From Parietichytrium sp. I65-24A (lineage: Eukaryota > Sar > Bigyra > Thraustochytrida > Thraustochytriidae): 64,000 nt of DNA. Positions 10,166-19,543 of the stretch are shown here, in pieces. Position 1 is the stretch's first letter, and each line of letters opens with the position of its first letter. The notes under the pieces were generated by a model that saw only the letters and a program-made list of their open reading frames with translations, was not told the origin of the DNA and did not search any database. Made by a program: the position numbers and the translations under genes. Where the stretch lies: positions 62,001 to 126,000 of the forward strand of contig BLSF01000052.1 of assembly GCA_012862575.1 (NCBI GenBank), in the 5' to 3' direction.

Positions 10166-12091
10166 TTAATCCGAAAGGGTGCCGATTTCGTATCGCTTGA
10201 GGAGTGTAGGCACAGTAGATGGATGTTGAGGACCAGCGACAGCTTCAGACGCGTCTTTCCCGCCCCAGTTGATGATCGCATTGTCCCCTCCTTGATGGAG
10301 ATCAAGGTAAGTGGTGACATCGTACACTTTGCCGTCAACAATGATCCAGAGAGAGTCCTTGGTGTTATGCTTTGCCACCTCGGCGCGTGTGAACACAGTC
10401 TTGGAGTCGTCGTCGGAGGCTTGTTCGGCAGGGCTCGACGGAACGGCCGCTGGGACCTGTGCAACCTTTTTGGCGGCTGTGAAGTTTGCGGAAAATGGTG
10501 TTGTACGCTTCTTGTACTTGACATAGTTCGGGCCCTTCGGAGGCACTACCATAGCAGTGAAATCAGGTTCTGGAAACGGCGTGGTGAGCTCCATCTCATA
10601 AGTTGCCAGCATGACCGACAAGATGGTCCGGACCTGCATGAAGGCAAATGCCTCGCCCATGCACGTGTGCAACCCGGATCCGAAACCAATAAAAGAGTAC
10701 CTTGGAAGCTTGGCGATGTTGAAGTCATCCCAGCGTGACGGGTCGAATTGGTCTGGGTTTTCAAACACCTCGGGCAAGCGCTGCGCAATAGCGTTGGACA
10801 CCATCACGCGATGGCCGACAGGAATATAGGTGCCGTCCTTCATGGTAATCGGCTTCATGACGCGGCGCATGAGCATAATGAGTGGGGGGTGCATCCGGAT
10901 GGCTTCCTTGACGACCTTGTACATTTCCTCCTCTTGCTGCACAACGCCGCCATCCAGACCTTTACCGTTCACAAAGTCGCCCTCTTGCGCCTCCAAGGAC
11001 GTGAGCTCATTCATGACCTTGTTCATGACCTTGCAGTTGTTGTTTCGCTGGTCCTCAAGCAAGAAGAGCAAACTCCAGGTTGCAGTAATGGAGCTGGTGT
11101 GCTGACCGGCAAAGAGGGCTGCGAGGATCATTCCCGCAATCTCGTCGTCCGAGAGCGTCGTGCCGTCCGAGTATTTAAAGTCCATGAGCTTTTCAATCAT
11201 GTCGGACGACCCTTTCGCACTCTCCGGGTCCTGACGACGGCGCTGAAGAATCTTGGAGAACAGTTTGGAGATTCCTACTCGGGCCTCGTCGCGTTTGCGA
11301 TGAGCTGCAGTCGGGGCGTACGGGAAGAAGATGGAGAGTGGCGTGAGCCCTTTGTCCAGCATCTCGTACAGCTCGCTCATTTCATCAAACATCTCGCCGC
11401 GGATTTCTGGGCCGAGAAGGGTTGCGCTGGCGGTGTTGATGATGAGTTCGGCAAAGGTCTTGTGAAGATCGATGGTGCCCTCGTTTTTCCAGTGCGACTC
11501 GAGGTACTCCTTGGTCTCGCGAGCGATGATCGCAGGGTAGGTCTTTAGCATGGACGGCCTCAGGCATGATCCGAGCGCCCGCATCTGCTGTCTGCGCTTT
11601 TTAAGCGGGCAGTCGTACACGATGCCGTTTCCAAAAATCGGCTTCATAAACATGTACACGGAGGCCTGGTCCAAGTCCTCGTCGCTGGCTTCGAAGAACG
11701 CCGCGTGAGCGTCCGCGCCGATGAGAAAAGTGCACTTCTCGGCGATCATGTCGATGGTGAACACTGGCCCACACTCCTTGCGTCCTTGCCTCACGAATCC
11801 GAGCGGGTCCTTGCCAAACTCCAAAAAGTTGCCAATGATCGGGATGGACGAATTGAACGTGGGCGGCAGCTTGTACCCCGGCGGCGCCTTGTCTCTCCTC
11901 ACGAGCGAGAGCATCGTGAACAGCACGGCCACCAGCAGCCCGACGGCCACGAACGCCGAGGACAGCGTCATCATCGACGCTTTCTGAAGGCTCTCCAGCT
12001 CGCTGGCTCGAACATCAACCAGCATGCCGGCCAGCACCATGCCCACGCTGACGCCCGCCCATTTCCACTTTGATAGAACCACGCGGCCCAT
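10166..12091 (-). CDS. CYP51: Sterol 14-alpha-demethylase (CYP51) fused to a C-terminal cytochrome b5 domain
   Basis: P450 monooxygenase that removes the C-14 methyl group of sterol precursors at the ER membrane, here with its own electron-transfer partner attached. The ATG at 12091 is the first ATG in frame; an N-terminal hydrophobic stretch and a second one near residue 45 give membrane anchoring. CYP51 signatures: 'FGNGIVYDCP' (B' region), 'AGQHTSS' (I helix, residues 328-334), 'KEAIRMHPP' (ExxR region, Glu-Ala-Ile-Arg), and the heme loop 'FGSGLHTCMG' with ligand Cys477. After a Pro/Ala/Ser linker (about residues 540-575) comes a cytochrome b5 domain: 'HQGG' at 599-602 in place of HPGG, with second heme ligand His623. 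The 24-residue spacing of the two His equals that of ordinary cytochrome b5. A fusion artefact is unlikely because both parts are in one uninterrupted frame. Confidence 0.93.
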   Translation of the reverse strand: MGRVVLSKWKWAGVSVGMVLAGMLVDVRASELESLQKASMMTLSSAFVAVGLLVAVLFTMLSLVRRDKAPPGYKLPPTFNSSIPIIGNFLEFGKDPLGFVRQGRKECGPVFTIDMIAEKCTFLIGADAHAAFFEASDEDLDQASVYMFMKPIFGNGIVYDCPLKKRRQQMRALGSCLRPSMLKTYPAIIARETKEYLESHWKNEGTIDLHKTFAELIINTASATLLGPEIRGEMFDEMSELYEMLDKGLTPLSIFFPYAPTAAHRKRDEARVGISKLFSKILQRRRQDPESAKGSSDMIEKLMDFKYSDGTTLSDDEIAGMILAALFAGQHTSSITATWSLLFLLEDQRNNNCKVMNKVMNELTSLEAQEGDFVNGKGLDGGVVQQEEEMYKVVKEAIRMHPPLIMLMRRVMKPITMKDGTYIPVGHRVMVSNAIAQRLPEVFENPDQFDPSRWDDFNIAKLPRYSFIGFGSGLHTCMGEAFAFMQVRTILSVMLATYEMELTTPFPEPDFTAMVVPPKGPNYVKYKKRTTPFSANFTAAKKVAQVPAAVPSSPAEQASDDDSKTVFTRAEVAKHNTKDSLWIIVDGKVYDVTTYLDLHQGGDNAIINWGGKDASEAVAGPQHPSTVPTLLKRYEIGTLSD

Positions 12092-13691
12092 CTCCACTTT
12101 GCTACTTTCGCCACACGCTTCTTGCGGCAAGGACAGGTCCTCCTACTCACGACTCACGACTCACGACTCACGACTCACGACTCACGACTCGCAACCCCAA
12201 AAAGAAACTCTCGACTGGCGTTCGCAATGCTTTCAAGAGCGAGAGAGAGAGCAAGCGAACGAACGCAGCTGGAGACGAATGAGCGATGGCAACTCACTTG
12301 AGTGACTGCTCAGGCAGATCGCCAAGTCTATTCAATGAACAATCCACTTTTGTCGACGCATGCAACTTGCAACAACAACATCAACTATGATACTTGAACA
12401 ATAGTTCACCTCGTCCATACTCAGTACTTTAGTACCAACCAAATACATCTCACATGGCACAGCTATGGAGTATCGAGACATCGAGACCTTGGTTGCATCC
12501 AAGCAAGCAAAGAGAGAAGTGAGAGAAGGAAGGAAAGCAGATGATAGACAGCAAATGAGCAAAGTACATCTGCTTTCTCCGTCTCGATGAGGATGCTCAC
12601 CGGCCTGGTTTTAGTCTGTCCTCGTCGCTGTGGCTGCGGCTGTCTCGCTCTTTTGCCTGCAATGTTGTGTATTTTGTGATCAAGATAAAATTTTGAAGAT
12701 TTAACAGCTGTGAATCAATTCGCATCGACAACATTCGACGACTGTCGTGTTCAAGTTGGAGAGTTCGGAGTTTCCAACTTTGCACTGTGTAAACTTGTTC
12801 ATTGAAATCTTTTACTTATTCTGGAGAGGACGGAGTGAGAGAGAGTTGAACGAGAGCCTTTGAAAGTTGTTGTCGTATGCGAGCAATGACGTCATTCTGT
12901 TATGGTTTACTCCATACCACGTCATCTGATTGCGACCACTTTCGATTGCGCGATCGAGAGAAGATCTTTTTGGTTTGGGCCAAATAGGACGAACATTCGC
13001 TTGTTCCTTTGTTTCATGTTGACTGTTCACAGATGTTCACAGAACGAGAAATGATTGAACAGTCTCATCATTCATGAGATCAATCACGTGACACAACACA
13101 TCTCACCTCTCTTTGCGTGCAGTTCAGACAGTGCAGCCAAGTCCTGTCGATTCGTTTCCTCTTATCTCTTTCTACATTGGGCTTTCCGATGCAGCTCCAA
13201 TGGGGCATACGTCGTGAGCCACTGAATCCTCCTACCAGCAAAGCAAGCTCGAGAGGATTCGAGTGCCAAATGTGCGGTTCGGCCGCGTACATTCCATTCA
13301 TGCACGCAGCGACGGTGGAGTTAAAAGGTCTCTGTGACTTTGCACAGACATTTGGGAAGAGTTCCAAGAAGGAGAGCAAGTTGGAATCGCTAATTTACTG
13401 TTCTGCATATTTAACACAATGTTGGCGGGATCATGCTATGCGAGGGAAGGCATTTAGCTCTGAGACCCCGCATGGCGTACCGGAACAAAATATACATGCA
13501 CGCGGGTATAGTACACATGCTAGCTTGCACACGGTGTTTGTTTCTTTCGGCTTTCAGCGACGTGTGAAGAAAAGAACCCGAACAAATCGAAAGGGCCAAA
13601 CCGACCGGTCGAGAATGCATGACATCCTACTTAACTCTCTTTCTCAAATCAGGGACAAAAGCTAGCGAGATAACCCCGACAACACTCGGTC
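12092..13691. other. Intergenic region upstream of CYP51-b5, no gene seen
   Basis: Contains the 7-bp actcacg array (12145-12186) right upstream of the CYP51-b5 start, then AT-rich DNA. An open frame of 182 codons at 13117-13665 (+) has no recognisable domain and untypical composition, so I do not call it. Confidence 0.55.
12145..12186. repeat. Six tandem copies of actcacg in the CYP51-b5 5' flank
   Basis: Six perfect 7-bp units, 54-95 bp upstream of the minus-strand start codon at 12091. Likely in the 5' UTR or core promoter. Confidence 0.92.
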
Positions 13692-15608
13692 TCACTCAGA
13701 TTGGAAAAGCGGGAATACCTCAGACAACCCACGAATGGATTCGTTGCGAAAGTGAGTCACTTCAACGAGTGCAAGCGCGTCGGAAGGGACTCTGTCGAAG
13801 AGAGAAAGTTTAGGTTTCCAGATATGAGCAGACCCTTCGACGCTCTCGCTGATCACCACAGTGTGCAATTTGCGAAAATCTGACACCAGCAACCCGCCCT
13901 CCAAGCCGGTCCACCCGAACTCTCCTTCTATCGAGCCTGCTCGCGCCCTACCCAGAGACGGCGCGAAGAATTGACTGCTTTCGCGGCGCAGCATTGCATT
14001 CTGCGAAGACACCGAAGCTCCTGTTCGAAAAGACGTCGCCTCTGAGAGGATGCGGTTGGTCGCTTCCTCGCAAATGTCCGAGATGATTTTGCGTGAGCCG
14101 ATGTCATTGTGGCCTTGATACTCGGAGAGTGTACCCACGACATGCAGACGGAGCTTGAAGCGTTTACTGTGCACGTGACTGGTCCAGGTGATGTGAAGAG
14201 CGTCGGGATTGTGGTTTGTTGGGTTGAAGATTGGCAGGAACCCTCTCTGTCGCCGGATCGGGCTTTCCATGCGAATGAAGGTGAACTTTTGCAAATACTC
14301 AAGCACCGGCGAGTCGACAATCGTAGAACACCAGCTGATGACATTTCTAGGAACCGGCAACAAGCGTGCGCCTTTCTTGACAAGCTGGGGTTGGAGCCCA
14401 TCTTCCATTTCAGAGCGTTCGGGCTTGCCTCTGAACCGCTGTTTCTCCACCACAGGTTCATCCAGCAGCGCGAGATCCGCTCCACCTTCGCAGAGGCAAC
14501 CAATGAGGTTTCGGAAGCCCTGCTGCACGGCGTAGAAGATTGGCGCCCAGCCGAGCGAGTCGAAGCTGTTGATCTCCGCGCCGGCTTCAATGACCAGGCG
14601 CGCGATCTCCACGTGCTGCGAGAGCTGTCTACTCGGCGGCAGCGAGGCCAGGCGATGCAGTACTGTTTGCTCAAGGTGGTCGCCCCATTTGACGAGCACC
14701 AAGGCGTCTGCTGGCGAGCACTCTGCCAGCACTTGGCGCACGACATCCAGCTCCCCGGCTACGCATGCGCGCATGAACGTGCTCTCCGAAAGGGCACCAC
14801 CGCTCGCATCCTCGAAGCAGAATCCAGCGAACGATTCCGCGTTACGCCGCACCCTGGAGAGCAGCATCTCGCGCACCTCCGTCTTTACCACCCGCTGCTC
14901 TCGCTCATCATCGCGACCATCTTGCCGGTGAGAAAGTCCATCAACATCGCCTCCAGTTCCCGCCCCCGCGAACTTGGCATTCGTCAGCTTTGCCATGGAC
15001 TTCTCGAACTCAACGTCCAGCTCGCGGCGAGTTTCCGTGGAGTCGCGGTTCAGCATAGACACCTCCTCTCGTCGCCTTTCAGCAAGCACGTTCAGCAGCG
15101 CCGCCGATGCCCCGGAGCTCACTCGCGACGCAAGATTGAAAGCCTCGTCCACAATCGCCAGCCGGTCGCTTGGGGACTGCAGCGTGTCAAACGCCATTCG
15201 CCCTTTCATGCCCTGCCACTCCTGCCACTCCTGCTGCGGCTCCGTGAGTTGCACACGCTGTGGCATGGCATTGACGCCCTGCTGAGCCGCGAAAATCTGC
15301 TCATGCTCATGCTCATGCTCATGCTCGCCATAGTCAGCGTCTTCGTCGCTGTCCGAGTAAACCTTCCGCTGCGACTCGCGCACCAGCCAGTCTAGCCCCG
15401 CAGCGCGCCTGAACTTTCTGCCGTCAGTGCCATCGGATTTCGCCGCATGCCAAGGAGCCCTGGCGGCATTGTCAACGCGTCGGCCGAGCGTATCAACCGT
15501 CTCTGCGAACGACGAAAGAGCTCTCGAGGCGAGCGGATGAAGAGCGTCCGCGAACTCAGAACGAAGAGACGGAAGACGCAACACTGCGCCGTCGGCGCTC
15601 ACTTCCAT
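13692..15608 (-). CDS. Ankyrin-repeat protein of unknown function
   Basis: A protein of 638 residues from the ATG at 15608. I preferred this ATG over a TTG 22 codons upstream because the extra N-terminus is only translated TTTG repeat. The first 270 residues are charged and low in complexity, with an acidic patch and an EHEHEHEHE run. Around residues 275-385 two to three ankyrin-type helices are visible ('ESTFMRACVAGELDVVRQVL', 'QTVLHRLASL', 'VIEAGAEINSFDSLGWAPIF', 'LCEGGADLALLD'). The C-terminal 230 residues contain a 'LEYLQKFTFIRM' segment and a long conserved-looking beta-rich part that I do not recognise. Ankyrin repeats bind other proteins; partner and role are unknown. No signal peptide or membrane segment is evident. 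Confidence 0.75.
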   Translation of the reverse strand: MEVSADGAVLRLPSLRSEFADALHPLASRALSSFAETVDTLGRRVDNAARAPWHAAKSDGTDGRKFRRAAGLDWLVRESQRKVYSDSDEDADYGEHEHEHEHEQIFAAQQGVNAMPQRVQLTEPQQEWQEWQGMKGRMAFDTLQSPSDRLAIVDEAFNLASRVSSGASAALLNVLAERRREEVSMLNRDSTETRRELDVEFEKSMAKLTNAKFAGAGTGGDVDGLSHRQDGRDDEREQRVVKTEVREMLLSRVRRNAESFAGFCFEDASGGALSESTFMRACVAGELDVVRQVLAECSPADALVLVKWGDHLEQTVLHRLASLPPSRQLSQHVEIARLVIEAGAEINSFDSLGWAPIFYAVQQGFRNLIGCLCEGGADLALLDEPVVEKQRFRGKPERSEMEDGLQPQLVKKGARLLPVPRNVISWCSTIVDSPVLEYLQKFTFIRMESPIRRQRGFLPIFNPTNHNPDALHITWTSHVHSKRFKLRLHVVGTLSEYQGHNDIGSRKIISDICEEATNRILSEATSFRTGASVSSQNAMLRRESSQFFAPSLGRARAGSIEGEFGWTGLEGGLLVSDFRKLHTVVISESVEGSAHIWKPKLSLFDRVPSDALALVEVTHFRNESIRGLSEVFPLFQSE

Positions 15609-16376
15609 GCGGCGATGAGGTCGTTTGTTTGTTTGGTTGTTGGTTTGTTTGTTTGTTTGCTGCTGGTTCAACAAGTCGATTCGCGACTTGGCGCCAGCGA
15701 AAGAGAGAGAGAGAGTGTGTGTGTGTCACTGGAAGATGGATAAGAGTATGAATGATGAACGATGAATGATGATTGATTGATGAGTAGTTAGTTCATGATG
15801 GATGAAAGAATGAAAGAATGAAAAGATGGAAGATGGAAGCGACTGCGACTGCAATTGCAATTGAATTGCGAGGCGAATGTGACGAAAGTCCAGCTCTCTG
15901 GACACTCTGGACGCTAGAGCTTGATTAAGAACTCTTGAGAGGCTCGAGAGAGCGAGAGAACGGTGGACAAGACGATGATGATGCTCATTGAAACATGGAT
16001 TGACGCTGAAGGTTCGTTGGCGAAGAGGACCGTTTGGTGAAAGTGGAGCCGGAGCCTTGGTCTGAGACAGAGGCGGTCGGCAAGAGAAGCTTCATGATGT
16101 TGGGGACGAAGAGTGATAACAACTGAGAGCTACGGCGTTGAACGCTCAAAAATGGCGGATTGACAGTGAATGCCACTTCACAACTGCAAAAAGATAAAGG
16201 TAACGGTTGCCAAGCTCAATGGATTGGATGAAAGACACTGCACTTTCTTGTTCACAATGCGGCCAAGATGTCTGAAAGGCTTTGTCTGTCGAAATTTTTA
16301 AAGAAAATATTGTCAAGATGTTCAATTGCGCCTCAAAGAGCAGAGAGATATAATCGCCAAAAGAGACGTGAAGAAA
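15609..16376. other. Intergenic region with TTTG, GA/GT and gatgaa repeats
   Basis: 5' flank of the ankyrin gene. Holds a TTTG-rich run (15622-15660), a GA-to-GT compound microsatellite (15700-15727) and imperfect gatgaat/gaaagaat repeats (15740-15830). No gene recognised. Confidence 0.6.
15700..15727. repeat. Compound (GA)n(GT)n microsatellite
   Basis: Direct dinucleotide run, GA units switching to GT units, about 90 bp upstream of the ankyrin gene start on the minus strand. Confidence 0.9.
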
Positions 16377-18668
16377 CTAACTGTCCGGCTTTCCCGCTAA
16401 ACCCGCTGGGAGCTCTCGGTCTGCAGGCTGAAGCAGCACGGCGTCTATGCAAAACGGACGAACCTGGGCCTCGCAGACAGGAGACTCTCCAGGGCCATAC
16501 TCGCTCTCGTGAATATCAAGGTTGATGGACAGCCGCGGCGGTAGGCTATCTGCCGGATTTGGCGCTTCGCAGAACTCGCACCGAGTCAAGAGTCCATTGT
16601 TTGTCTTCAGACAAGCTCCGCAATCCCATTGAGATGCCACGTCGGGCTGCACGTTATCTACCCGAACGGCAGCCGCACGCTGGACTGGCGCACTATTTTT
16701 CAGTTTATTGATGGTCTCCAATGCGCGTAGCGTCGAGGCCCGACGATTATCCGGTACGACTGCCGTCGAATTGCCGTTCCGCTGTCTCTGAACGCGTTCT
16801 GCATGCCGCAAGATCAATTCCCGCATCTCTCGCTGGCGTTGCAAAGCTCTTTCCTCGCTCGTGCACCCCCGCCTAGTTGACCTGTTACCTTTGCAGTTTC
16901 CTTTTGTCCAACAAATCAACACACTGCCCCCGATTCCGACTGCGACTGCTACTGAAAGCACCGAGTACTGCAACGGGCCCCATCCGGAGAGTAGTGGGGT
17001 GGAGCGCGTAGTATTTTGCGACGTGCTTGGCGTCGAGTAAGCGACAACGATACAGCGCTTGCTGTCGTCGTCGTCCTCGATGCATTCGAGATCCAATGTC
17101 TCCGGGTCGTTACAGTCTGAGGATTGATTGCAGAATTGGTTCGCTCGACACGGGTAGCAGCTTGGACCGCCACAGTCAACATCGGTCTCTGCAAGGTCTT
17201 GGACGCCATTCAGACAAGATGTGGGAATAGGGGCTGTGTAGGTCGTTTCTGGAACGCATTGATATCCTTTGCAAACGTGATCATCCCCGCACTTGGTACC
17301 GTCCGCAACGCGCACAGCACTTCCCAACGAGTAGTCGTACAAAGTCTGGCAAAGCTCCGATCCCGGAATCGGGGTTGCTATGCACTGAAGGATTCCGCAT
17401 CCAAGAGTCGACACAGGTGACTCTGCGCTCGTACAGTGGGGGCCGAACTTTGCATTCAAACACAAGCTCTCCAGAGTTAACATGCACTGGCCTGCAAAAC
17501 AAGTTCCCTCCAGCGACTGTTCTTGGCATCCTGCTCCGTTTTCCACGAAGGCGTCAGGAGGGCACCTCGCAGACACACCGTCACACATTTCCTCGACGTC
17601 GCACTCGCTGCTTAGGGAAGCTTCGCGGCAGATTGCGCCTGAGGCACTCACCTTGCACGTATCGGTGCAACAACCATCAATTGAGGAGCACTCTGCGTTG
17701 GGGAAAAGTTTACAAGTGTTCAAGTCGCAGCACGCATCACACTCGACGCCAACGCAATCGCACTCTTCGTCGCCCTCTATTACACCGTTTCCACAGCGAG
17801 CAGCAGTCACAAGCGTGTAATTTGCAGCTCCAGGTTTTGCCTCCTCAAAGACATGCTGCGCCGGTTGAAGGACACAGTCTTCTTCATTTGTGGTGGAGGC
17901 TGTGGAAACATTTTGGCAGATCTGGGCGGGGTAGCCGTCGAAGAATGAATTCAGCCACATTGCGCTGCAGTAGGACCAAAGCGTGGTGGAGGATACAATG
18001 ACCTCGCTCATTACTTTCGAGGTTCCGCTACACATGAACGAATGAGGAGAGCTCTTCGCGGGGAAAAACTCATGGTCGTACTTCACTCCAAACGACCTAG
18101 CCACAAGTTGTGCAAAACGGGCAGCTTGCATCAAGAGTGTTCCCGTGTGACAGTTCAATACAATTGGCAAACCTTTTGCTGCTCCGCGCCACGGGGCGAA
18201 CCCAGAAGCTAAGCTGTCTTCACTTACCTCCAAACCAGAGAAGAGGACAACGAGACTACCGACGTCCCTCAAACGCTTGGTAACGAGACTCGGCAAACGA
18301 ATATGGAAATGTTCAAACACTTGATCGTAAGTCGTCAGAGAAGTGTCCGTCTCCCAGACCTCCTTGGAACGCAACACGTAGCTTTCCTGCGGTTCAAGCA
18401 CGAGCTTGTACTGGGACCTACTCGAGGCTGAGAGCCCGTCGAGAACCACTTGCGCTTGCTTCAAAATTTCCGAGACTTCAGTCAGAGTCCTGCCACTGGT
18501 GCGCACTTCGCTGGTGTGGTCAACGACAACGAAGAGCGGAACAGAGATATCCACTCCCTCCACAATCTGCATCAGAGACTGAAGCACGAGCAGCCACGCC
18601 ACAAGCTGCCACACGCCAACCGCCAGTGGAAGTGAGCCAGCATGCTGCAAGCCCCGGGGCATCATCAT
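16377..18668 (-). CDS. ADAM-like transmembrane protein with dead metalloprotease site, disintegrin domain and RanBP2-type zinc finger tail
   Basis: A 763-residue type I membrane protein. The ATG triplet at 18668 is the first in frame and is followed by a hydrophobic signal peptide. The region to residue 260 looks like a reprolysin domain, but the zinc site HExxHxxGxxHD is replaced by Q187-L-V-A-R191-S-F-G194-V-K-Y197-D198: all three His and the Glu are lost, while the Gly and Asp remain. A disintegrin domain follows from 'CGNGVIEGDEECDC' (Cys292) to about 375, including the loop 'CREASLSSECDVEEMCDG', then a Cys-rich region and a 'NGVQDLAETDVDCGG' module. One membrane helix lies near 567-587. 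The cytosolic tail ends with a RanBP2-type zinc finger beginning at Trp681 (W-x-C-x2-C, Asn, C-x2-C). It is probably an adhesion or scaffold receptor rather than a protease; ligands unknown. Confidence 0.85.
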   Translation of the reverse strand: MMMPRGLQHAGSLPLAVGVWQLVAWLLVLQSLMQIVEGVDISVPLFVVVDHTSEVRTSGRTLTEVSEILKQAQVVLDGLSASSRSQYKLVLEPQESYVLRSKEVWETDTSLTTYDQVFEHFHIRLPSLVTKRLRDVGSLVVLFSGLEVSEDSLASGFAPWRGAAKGLPIVLNCHTGTLLMQAARFAQLVARSFGVKYDHEFFPAKSSPHSFMCSGTSKVMSEVIVSSTTLWSYCSAMWLNSFFDGYPAQICQNVSTASTTNEEDCVLQPAQHVFEEAKPGAANYTLVTAARCGNGVIEGDEECDCVGVECDACCDLNTCKLFPNAECSSIDGCCTDTCKVSASGAICREASLSSECDVEEMCDGVSARCPPDAFVENGAGCQEQSLEGTCFAGQCMLTLESLCLNAKFGPHCTSAESPVSTLGCGILQCIATPIPGSELCQTLYDYSLGSAVRVADGTKCGDDHVCKGYQCVPETTYTAPIPTSCLNGVQDLAETDVDCGGPSCYPCRANQFCNQSSDCNDPETLDLECIEDDDDSKRCIVVAYSTPSTSQNTTRSTPLLSGWGPLQYSVLSVAVAVGIGGSVLICWTKGNCKGNRSTRRGCTSEERALQRQREMRELILRHAERVQRQRNGNSTAVVPDNRRASTLRALETINKLKNSAPVQRAAAVRVDNVQPDVASQWDCGACLKTNNGLLTRCEFCEAPNPADSLPPRLSINLDIHESEYGPGESPVCEAQVRPFCIDAVLLQPADRELPAGLAGKPDS

Positions 18669-19543
18669 ACTGCCTCCCGACGAAGGCAAGCACGCCTTTG
18701 CCTTGGCCTTGGCGTTGGCCCTGCCGTTGTCGATTGCGTTCGTTCAAAATCAGCCAAGTCCTCTCCTGGGTTGGCTCACAACATATGTCCTTTTGTCCAT
18801 TGAAGAAAAGAAAGAAACCTTTGCCGCTGTCCAAATGCCAAGCGGTACGAGTACCATATTACAGCTTTTACACATTTTCATTCTGATTGTAAAAGCCATT
18901 GGCCACTTGGGGATACTACATAGTACTACTTAGAACTAGTAACGGCCAAACGGGTCTGTGGCCAGCTGTTCTGACTTGGTGCAAGTACACTCACGTACCA
19001 GTACTTGTTTACGAAAGTGCGTCATTCTGCCGTGTGCTGAAAGAGAGTGAAGACGGCGGCTTTTACATTACATCCCCGCTCGCAATTTACATGCTAAATT
19101 AGTTAACACTTCTTTTTTGTCTTGTCTTGTTTTGATTTTGGTTATTCGTACTAGTGTAAAATCCTTTCTGATGGATGAATTTAACACCTCAAAATATCTC
19201 TTTGATGAATGTGAGTGTATTCATAAAAGTTGAAGAGAAAGAAAGAAAAAGAAGCGGACCTTGCAAGCTCGTACGGAAGATGTTTGAAAGTGAAACACTT
19301 TTCGCACTCTGTAATATGCAGAATCAGCTTTCTCCGTTGCTGCAGTCGACTAAGGAGAGTGTGACCGAGCCACAAGGTCTTGTTGTTCAAGCAAGTACGG
19401 TCATTGCATGGAGAGAATGGAACTAGAGGACGACGGCCTGGATAGCTGTGGTTGAAAACTTGAAGCTTCTTGCTTTTCTCTCGGAATTACTGTTAGTTAC
19501 TATTTTCGTTCGAAAGCTCGTCGAGGAGAGGGAAACAGCGTGC
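18669..19543. other. Intergenic region, nothing recognised
   Basis: Separates the ADAM-like gene from the EGF-repeat gene on the same strand. Only short frames of 60-90 codons, no domains, no clear repeats beyond minor AG/AT-rich tracts. Confidence 0.55.

Noticed and set aside
13117-13665. 182-codon open frame (+) upstream of the ankyrin gene end
   Set aside because: Unusual residue mix, no recognisable motif and no splice context.
14109-15395. 428-codon plus frame opposite the ankyrin gene
   Set aside because: Antisense shadow of a gene with clear ankyrin repeats; its own translation has no family features.
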